Below, one piece after another: positions 59,398 to 64,000 of a DNA stretch of 64,000 bases. The translations under genes and the position numbers were made by a program. The DNA comes from Actinomycetota bacterium. Its GTDB lineage: Bacteria > Actinomycetota > UBA4738 > HRBIN12. Under the pieces are notes generated by a model, which saw only the letters and a list, made by a program, of their open reading frames with translations, searched no databases and was not told where the DNA came from. The stretch is from contig DASSCU010000029.1 of the NCBI GenBank assembly GCA_035697485.1, forward strand, positions 1 to 64,000. Reading direction: 5' to 3'. Position 1 is the stretch's first letter. Each line of letters starts with the position of its first letter.

Positions 59398-59931
59398 GTG
59401 ACCGCGCGGATCGAGCTCCTGCAGGGCGACATCACCGAGCAGTCGATCGACGCGATCGTGAACGCGGCGAACACGGCCCTGCTCCCCGGCGGCGGGGTCG
59501 ACGGCGCGATCACCGACGCGGCCGGACCCGACGCCTTCGCCGATCGCGAGCGCGTGATCCGCGAGCGCGGGCGGACCCCGCTGCCGACCGGCGAGGCGGT
59601 CGCGACGATCGCGGGCGACCTCGACGCGCGGTGGATCATCCACGCGGCCGGTCCGATCTACTCGGGCTCGGCGCGTGACCCCGAGCTGCTCGCGAGCTGT
59701 CATCGCGCGGCACTCAGCGTGGCCGACGAGCTCGGCGCTCGCACGGTCGCGTTCCCCGCGATCTCGACCGGCATCTATGGCTACCCCGTCGATCTGGCGG
59801 CGCCGGTCGCGATCGCCGCCGTGACGGACGCCGAGACCGCCGTCGAGCTGGTCAGGTTCGTGCTGTTTTCCCGGCGCGACCTCGAGGTCTTCCGCGGGGC
59901 GCTCGACACCGCGCGACGACGTTCGGGCTGA
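59398..59931 (+). CDS. Macro domain protein (ADP-ribose deacetylase type)
   Basis: 177 aa macro domain. IELLQGDITEQSIDAIVNAANTAL, GGGVDGAITDAAG and AFPAISTGIYGYPVDLA are the conserved ADP-ribose-binding loops of the YmdB/MacroD group, which removes O-acetyl-ADP-ribose or mono-ADP-ribose. GTG 59398 is directly before the domain; an upstream in-frame extension is Gly/Arg-rich and unlikely. It lies 32 nt before the rhodanese gene. Confidence 0.9.
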   Translation: MTARIELLQGDITEQSIDAIVNAANTALLPGGGVDGAITDAAGPDAFADRERVIRERGRTPLPTGEAVATIAGDLDARWIIHAAGPIYSGSARDPELLASCHRAALSVADELGARTVAFPAISTGIYGYPVDLAAPVAIAAVTDAETAVELVRFVLFSRRDLEVFRGALDTARRRSG

Positions 59932-59963
59932 AGTCCACCTCGCTGGTAGCATTTGCACCTGCA

Positions 59964-60314
59964 ATGAGCGATCGGACGACCAACGAGGCCCTCACCGACG
60001 TCCGCGCGGTCCACGACCGGCTGGATGAGATCCAGCTCGTCGACTGCCGGGAGCTGTACGAGTGGGAGGCGGGGCGCATCGAGGGCGCCGTCTACCTGCC
60101 GCTCAACGCGATCATGGCGGGCGCAGGATCCGATCTCGACCACGACAGACCCATCGCCGTGATCTGCCGCTCGGGCAACCGCAGCGAGCTCGCCACGATG
60201 ATGCTGCAGGCACGAGGCTTCGAGGCCTACAACGTCGAGGGCGGCATGGAAGCGTGGGCCGCCGAAGGCCTGCCGTTCAGTGCCGGCGACGGTTCCCCGG
60301 GCCGCGTCGCCTGA
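59964..60314 (+). CDS. Rhodanese-like domain protein
   Basis: 116 aa single rhodanese domain. LVDCRELYEWEAGRIEGAVYLPL is the N-terminal CH2A motif, ICRSGNRS holds the catalytic cysteine loop (CRSGNRS), and YNVEGGMEAWAAEGLPF closes the fold. It transfers sulfane sulfur to a nucleophile. It is probably in one transcript with the macro domain gene. Confidence 0.93.
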   Translation: MSDRTTNEALTDVRAVHDRLDEIQLVDCRELYEWEAGRIEGAVYLPLNAIMAGAGSDLDHDRPIAVICRSGNRSELATMMLQARGFEAYNVEGGMEAWAAEGLPFSAGDGSPGRVA

Positions 60315-60324
60315 CGGGCGCGGC

Positions 60325-60762
60325 TCAGCCCTTCCACCGTCGATAGACCGGCGATCCGCCCCCGGGATAGGTCGTGCCGACGGCCTCCTCGACCGAGCAG
60401 GCGTAGATCGCGAGCTCGTACTCCGCCTCGTACGGCACCGCGACCGCGCCCGGATGGTCGAGCGAGACGCGCTCCATCCATCCGCGCACGAGGAACTCGC
60501 CGCCTTCGCCCTCGTGGTTGTCGGGATCGATCGCCGAGTGCATCGCGTAGCGGCCGTCGAGCGCGACCTCATCGTTCTTCGGGCTCCGTGCCCGGAAGCC
60601 CACGAGCAGGAGGCCGGCGCCGAACCACGGTGAGACCGGGTGCAGGCGCGGGGCGCCGTCGCGACGCAGCGTCGCGTGGAACACGACCTTCCCCTCGAAC
60701 CGCTCGCGCCCGAACGCCGCGAGCTCCGGGTCCCCGACCTCGAGCTCCGCCCATGCACCCAT
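60325..60762 (-). CDS. Pyridoxamine 5'-phosphate oxidase-family (F420/FMN split-barrel) protein
   Basis: 145 aa. KVVFHATLRRDGAPRLHPVSPWF is the split-barrel N-terminus of PPOX/F420-dependent proteins, with AIDPDNHEGEGGEFLVRGW and YEAEYELAIYACSVEEAVG in the C-terminal half. It is likely to bind FMN or F420 and reduce small molecules. ATG 60762 begins MGAWAELEV; longer readings overlap glcD on the opposite strand. It is convergent with the rhodanese gene. Confidence 0.82.
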   Translation of the reverse strand: MGAWAELEVGDPELAAFGRERFEGKVVFHATLRRDGAPRLHPVSPWFGAGLLLVGFRARSPKNDEVALDGRYAMHSAIDPDNHEGEGGEFLVRGWMERVSLDHPGAVAVPYEAEYELAIYACSVEEAVGTTYPGGGSPVYRRWKG

Positions 60763-60784
60763 GGTCGAACGGTAGCCTGCGGTC

Positions 60785-62254
60785 ATGGCCGACGTCGACG
60801 CCGCCCGCCGCAAGCTGGAAGCCGCACTCGGCCCCGAGGCGGTGCTTTCGGACCCGCTCGCCCTGCGTCTGTACGCGCGCGACGCGTCGATGGTCGAGGG
60901 CGGATGCGCGCTCGTTGCCCTGCCCACCACGACCGAGCAGGTGCAGGCGTGCGTGCGAGCCGCCGTCACCCACGATCTGCCGATCGTGCCCCGGGGAAGC
61001 GGCACCGGCCTCGCGGGTGCTGCGACACCGATCGGCGATTCCCTCGTCGTCGCCACGGCCCGCATGACCGGCATCGTCGAGGTCCGTCCCGAGGACCGGC
61101 TCGCCTGGGTGGAGCCGGGCCTTCCGAACCTGGACCTCGCGGATCACCTTCGTCCGATGGGCTGGACCTACGCCCCCGACCCGTCGAGCCAGCAGACCTC
61201 CTCGATCGGCGGGAACGTGAACACGAATGCGGGCGGCCCGCACTGCCTCGCGTACGGCGTCACGAGCGCGCACGTGCTCGCGCTCGACGTCGTGATGCCC
61301 GACGGCTCGCTCGAGCGCCTCGGCGCGGAGGGGCCGGAGGCCGCCGGCTACGACCTGCGGGGCGTGGTCGTCGGAAGCGAAGGCACCCTCGGCATCGTGA
61401 CTCGGGTCTGCGTGCGCATCCTGCCGACACCGCCCGCCGTGCGGACGATGCTCTTCGGCTTCGATACGGTCGAGGCGTGCGCCGCCACCGTCTCGGCGAT
61501 CATCGCCCGCGGCGTGGTGCCGGCAGCGGTGGAGATGATGGACCAGGGCATCGTGCGCGCGGTCGAGTCCTTCGCCCACGCCGGCTATCCGGTCGACGCC
61601 GCGGCAGTGCTGCTGGTCGAGGTCGACGGGACCGATGCCGGCGTCGCGGCACAGACGCACGAGGTGGAGGCAGCCGCCGACGCGAACGGCGTCTCGAGCG
61701 TTCGCGTCGCCAGCGATCACGTCGAACGAGCCCTGCTGTGGAAGGGTCGCAAGTCCGCGTTCGGTGCGATCGCCCAGATCGCTCCGCACTACCACTTGCA
61801 CGACTGCGTGGTCCCGCGCACGAAGCTCGTCGAGGTGATGCGGGGCGTCTACGCGATCGCCGAGCGCCACGGCCTGATCGTGACCAACGTCTTCCACGCG
61901 GGCGACGGCAACCTGCACCCGCTCTTCTCGTTCGACCGGTCGGTGCCCGGCACGCTCGAGCGGGTGCTGCGGGCGAGCGACGAGGTCGTGCGCCTGTGCG
62001 TGGACGCCGGCGGAGCGCTCAGCGGCGAACACGGCATCGGGCTCGAGAAGCGCGACTTCATGTCCCTCGTGTTCTCGGCCGAGGACCTGGCCGCTCAGGC
62101 CTGCCTGCGAGCGGCGTTCGATCCCGACGGGCGCATGAACCCGCGGAAGGTGCTCCCCGACGGCGCGCGGTGCGGCGAGTTCGCGATCGCGGCGACGGGA
62201 TCGGGGCATGCGGCGTCCGACGCGGCCGACTTGCCGGAGGGCTCGTGGATCTGA
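60785..62254 (+). CDS. glcD: FAD-linked oxidase, glycolate oxidase subunit GlcD-like
   Basis: 489 aa. The PCMH-type FAD-binding domain carries VPRGSGTGLAGAATP, PDPSSQQTSSIGGNVNTNAG and GSEGTLGIVT. The C-terminal FAD-oxidase cap has HYHLHDCVVPRTKL, VFHAGDGNLHPLF and GGALSGEHGIGLEKRDFM. It oxidises glycolate or D-lactate. It overlaps glcE by 10 nt. No Fe-S GlcF gene follows, so the electron acceptor partner is not visible. The ATG at 60785 is 22 nt from the divergent PPOX gene. Confidence 0.93.
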   Translation: MADVDAARRKLEAALGPEAVLSDPLALRLYARDASMVEGGCALVALPTTTEQVQACVRAAVTHDLPIVPRGSGTGLAGAATPIGDSLVVATARMTGIVEVRPEDRLAWVEPGLPNLDLADHLRPMGWTYAPDPSSQQTSSIGGNVNTNAGGPHCLAYGVTSAHVLALDVVMPDGSLERLGAEGPEAAGYDLRGVVVGSEGTLGIVTRVCVRILPTPPAVRTMLFGFDTVEACAATVSAIIARGVVPAAVEMMDQGIVRAVESFAHAGYPVDAAAVLLVEVDGTDAGVAAQTHEVEAAADANGVSSVRVASDHVERALLWKGRKSAFGAIAQIAPHYHLHDCVVPRTKLVEVMRGVYAIAERHGLIVTNVFHAGDGNLHPLFSFDRSVPGTLERVLRASDEVVRLCVDAGGALSGEHGIGLEKRDFMSLVFSAEDLAAQACLRAAFDPDGRMNPRKVLPDGARCGEFAIAATGSGHAASDAADLPEGSWI

Positions 62255-63330
62255 TCCACCCGCGCACCGTGGTCGACGTGGCCGAAGCCCTCGGCACCGC
62301 GTCGCAGGACGGCATCAGTGTGCTGGTCGTCGGGGGGCGACGCCATCTCGACAAGGGGAACCCGACCGACGTCGACGTGGAGCTGTGGACCACGCAGCTC
62401 GACCAGGTCGTGGCCTACGAGCCTGACGAGATGCTGGTCGTCGTCCAGTCGGGCATGCGCTGCGGAGCCCTCGCCGAGCTGCTCGCCCAGCACAGGCAGG
62501 AATGGCCGGCCGACGCCCCGGCCGACGCCACGGTCGGCGGCGTGATCGCGTCAGGCTCGACGTCGGCGCGGCGGCTGCGCGTCGGAGCGCTCAGGGACAC
62601 GGTCGTCGAGATGCAGCTCGTCACGGGCGACGGCCGGGTCGTGACGAGCGGTGCACGCACGGTGAAGAACGTCACCGGCTACGACGTGCACCGGCTGATG
62701 ACCGGGTCGCTCGGCACCCTCGGCGTGATCACGCAGGTCGCGCTGAAGGTGCGGCCGATGCCCGAGCGTCGGCGCACGCTGGTCGCGGTGGGCGACGTTG
62801 CACTCGCGACGACGATCGCGGCCGAGGTGCCGCTCGTCGCAGGGGTTCTGGGGACGCATGAGGGACTGGAGGTGCGGTTGGAGGGCTGGCCGGACGAGAT
62901 CGATGAGCTCGCATCCGCGGTGACGAGGCTCGCCGGCGATACCGTCGCGCTGGACGAGGACTCGTCCTTCCCGCGGATCCCCTGGTGGTTGTGGCCCGAC
63001 GGAGGCACGGTTCTCGAGGTCGCCGTCGTGCCGTCGTCGCTTCCCGGGATCCTCGCGGGGTCGACGAACTACGCAGCGCTCGCGGGCGTCGGCATCGCGT
63101 GGGTCGGCGCAGCGAGCCTCGGCGAGATCGTGGCGGTGCGCCGGCGGGTCGAGGGGACCGGGGGCGTCGCACCAGCCATCCGCGGCCCCGGAGGCTTGGG
63201 CGGCACCCTCCCCGTCCCCGACGTGCACCGTCGTCTGAAGGCCTCGTTCGACCCCGCGAACGTGCTGGCCCCCGGTCGCGCGTGGACCCCGGGCACCGCG
63301 GCACCCCGTGCTCCAACCTCGGGAGGTTGA
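62245..63330 (+). CDS. glcE: FAD-binding protein, glycolate oxidase subunit GlcE-like
   Basis: 361 aa. The N-terminal ISVLVVGGRRHLDKG, DATVGGVIASGSTSARRLRVG, TVKNVTGYDVHRLMTGSLGTLGVI and a C-terminal PDVHRRLKASFDPANVLAPGR end are typical of GlcE. GTG 62245 has GGAGG at good spacing and overlaps the glcD stop by 10 nt, so the two subunits are made together. GlcF is absent here; the next gene is a small membrane protein. Confidence 0.9.
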   Translation: MDLIHPRTVVDVAEALGTASQDGISVLVVGGRRHLDKGNPTDVDVELWTTQLDQVVAYEPDEMLVVVQSGMRCGALAELLAQHRQEWPADAPADATVGGVIASGSTSARRLRVGALRDTVVEMQLVTGDGRVVTSGARTVKNVTGYDVHRLMTGSLGTLGVITQVALKVRPMPERRRTLVAVGDVALATTIAAEVPLVAGVLGTHEGLEVRLEGWPDEIDELASAVTRLAGDTVALDEDSSFPRIPWWLWPDGGTVLEVAVVPSSLPGILAGSTNYAALAGVGIAWVGAASLGEIVAVRRRVEGTGGVAPAIRGPGGLGGTLPVPDVHRRLKASFDPANVLAPGRAWTPGTAAPRAPTSGG

Positions 63331-63348
63331 AGAGGAAGGAACGAGAGC

Positions 63349-63702
63349 GTGGGTCGTTTCAAGGACGTCGAGTGGGAGGCCGTCGCCGGGGTGGCCGCCG
63401 CGGGGATCGCCCTGGTCCTGCATCTCCTGCACGTGGTCGACGAGGGCGTGCTGCTCACCGTGATCTTGGTGCTCCTCGCGCTGCTCCTGCTTCGTGGCGT
63501 ACGAGGGGAGCGTCGGGAACAGCGGGTGGACGATACCCTGCGATCGGTGGCGGCTGATGTCGCGACGGTGCGCGCCACCCTGACCCCGCCCGACGCGATC
63601 CTCGTCGGCCCCCGATCACTGCGTATCGAGAGCGAGCGGCTCGACGAAACGCGAGCGAGCAGCCTGGTCCGACGAGGTGCTCCCGAAGATACGGGCGTGT
63701 AA
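63349..63702 (+). CDS. Small membrane protein of unknown function
   Basis: 117 aa, GTG start. Two adjacent hydrophobic segments (about 12-28 and 33-49) are followed by a basic and helical cytoplasmic tail (RGVRGERREQRVDDTLRSV). No catalytic motif is recognised. It lies 18 nt after glcE and is probably in the same transcript. Confidence 0.68.
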   Translation: MGRFKDVEWEAVAGVAAAGIALVLHLLHVVDEGVLLTVILVLLALLLLRGVRGERREQRVDDTLRSVAADVATVRATLTPPDAILVGPRSLRIESERLDETRASSLVRRGAPEDTGV

Positions 63703-63797
63703 GGGGTTCGAGCAAAGTCGACGCACCCGTGAGGCGTTCCCTGCCCGAGACCGTCTCGTTCATCCTCGCCCCCGAGGTCCCTGTCCGGAATCTCCCC

Positions 63798-64000
63798 CTA
63801 GGCGACCAGGAACGTGCCGGTCATCGTGGTGGGATGCACGTCGCACCTGAAGAAGTAGGTACCGGCGTCGAGGGCGGGCACGTCGTAGGTTACGACGTCG
63901 GGCCCGTTGAAGACCTCACCCACGAACAACGGGGTGCCGGCGCTCTCGTCGGTATAGATCGCGACGTTGTGCGGGATGCCGGCGTCCATGTTGTCGAAGA
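63798..64000 (-). CDS. Cupredoxin/plastocyanin-like protein (partial, cut by window end)
   Basis: The C-terminal 67 residues read here contain DNMDAGIPHNVAIY (His copper ligand), DVPALDAGTYFFRCDVHPTTM (Cys, His and possibly Met ligands) and a GTFLVA end. This is a type I copper-binding domain, typically exported and used in electron transfer. The start lies past position 64000, so the size and signal peptide are unknown. The codons before position 63989 continue the same frame (FDN), which is why the gene is taken to be longer. Confidence 0.85.
   Translation of the reverse strand, partial: FDNMDAGIPHNVAIYTDESAGTPLFVGEVFNGPDVVTYDVPALDAGTYFFRCDVHPTTMTGTFLVA

Overview
The window is high-GC DNA (GC-rich third codon positions, many GTG and TTG starts, frequent 4-nt GTGA/ATGA gene overlaps) and reads as a chromosome segment of an actinomycete-type bacterium (Actinomycetota). 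The main evidence is gene order. DUF501/ppx, ftsB, eno, mazG, a PPIase lipoprotein, mfd, pth, rplY, prs, glmU, ispE, ksgA, an rpfB-position gene, tatD, metG, rsmI and pmt appear in an order close to the Mycobacterium tuberculosis Rv1002c-Rv1026 region. Domain architectures differ enough from mycobacteria and streptomycetes that a deeper-branching or uncultured lineage is more likely. No virus, plasmid, insertion sequence or CRISPR array is visible.

Layout. 1-5254: tRNA-Leu, adenosine deaminase, a lone type IV-like prepilin, a nucleotide-sugar dehydrogenase, a membrane-anchored cyclophilin and a three-gene operon of small membrane proteins. 5273-18909: the conserved core on the minus strand (a DUF501-Ppx fusion, S1 protein, ftsB, eno, threonine-dehydratase-like enzyme, mazG, PPIase lipoprotein, mfd, pth, rplY) with several GNAT acetyltransferases. 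19065-23762: an inserted island of two tandem, paralogous ECF sigma factor / single-pass ectodomain protein pairs. 23788-26212: prs and glmU. 26312-35979: a second accessory island with an anchored beta-helix protein, a truncated F420/PPOX remnant, a cyclase-AAA ATPase regulator, a six-helix membrane cyclase overlapping a solute-binding lipoprotein, and a secreted delta-60 repeat protein. 36053-46955: core again (tRNA-Gln, a frameshifted GNAT, ispE, rsmA, a DUF348-G5-RlpA cell-wall protein at the rpfB position, tatD, metG, a HerA-like ATPase, rsmI, a DUF3052 protein, pmt). 47037-64000: mostly metabolic and accessory genes, including a CocE-type hydrolase, a third sigma/ectodomain pair with a kelch propeller, a YbaK deacylase, a CPBP protease, pirin, an LEA-like repeat protein, two overlapping PfkB kinases, macro and rhodanese proteins, glcD-glcE, and a cupredoxin cut by the window end.

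The genes serve translation fidelity (pth, rplY, metG, rsmA, rsmI), DNA repair coupled to transcription (mfd, mazG), envelope building (glmU, ispE, ftsB, pmt, DUF348-G5-RlpA) and envelope signalling. The most distinctive signals are: (i) three sigma factor + single-TM ectodomain modules whose partners lack a zinc anti-sigma motif, with candidate autoregulatory promoters; (ii) a perfect LexA-type box plus a promoter and a hairpin over the ribosome binding site in front of the DUF348-G5-RlpA gene; (iii) a membrane cyclase translationally coupled to a betaine-type binding protein with no transporter nearby; (iv) a DUF501-Ppx fusion. Three loci (S1 protein start, rsmA start, GNAT C-terminus) look as if they carry small indels, so local sequence quality should be kept in mind.
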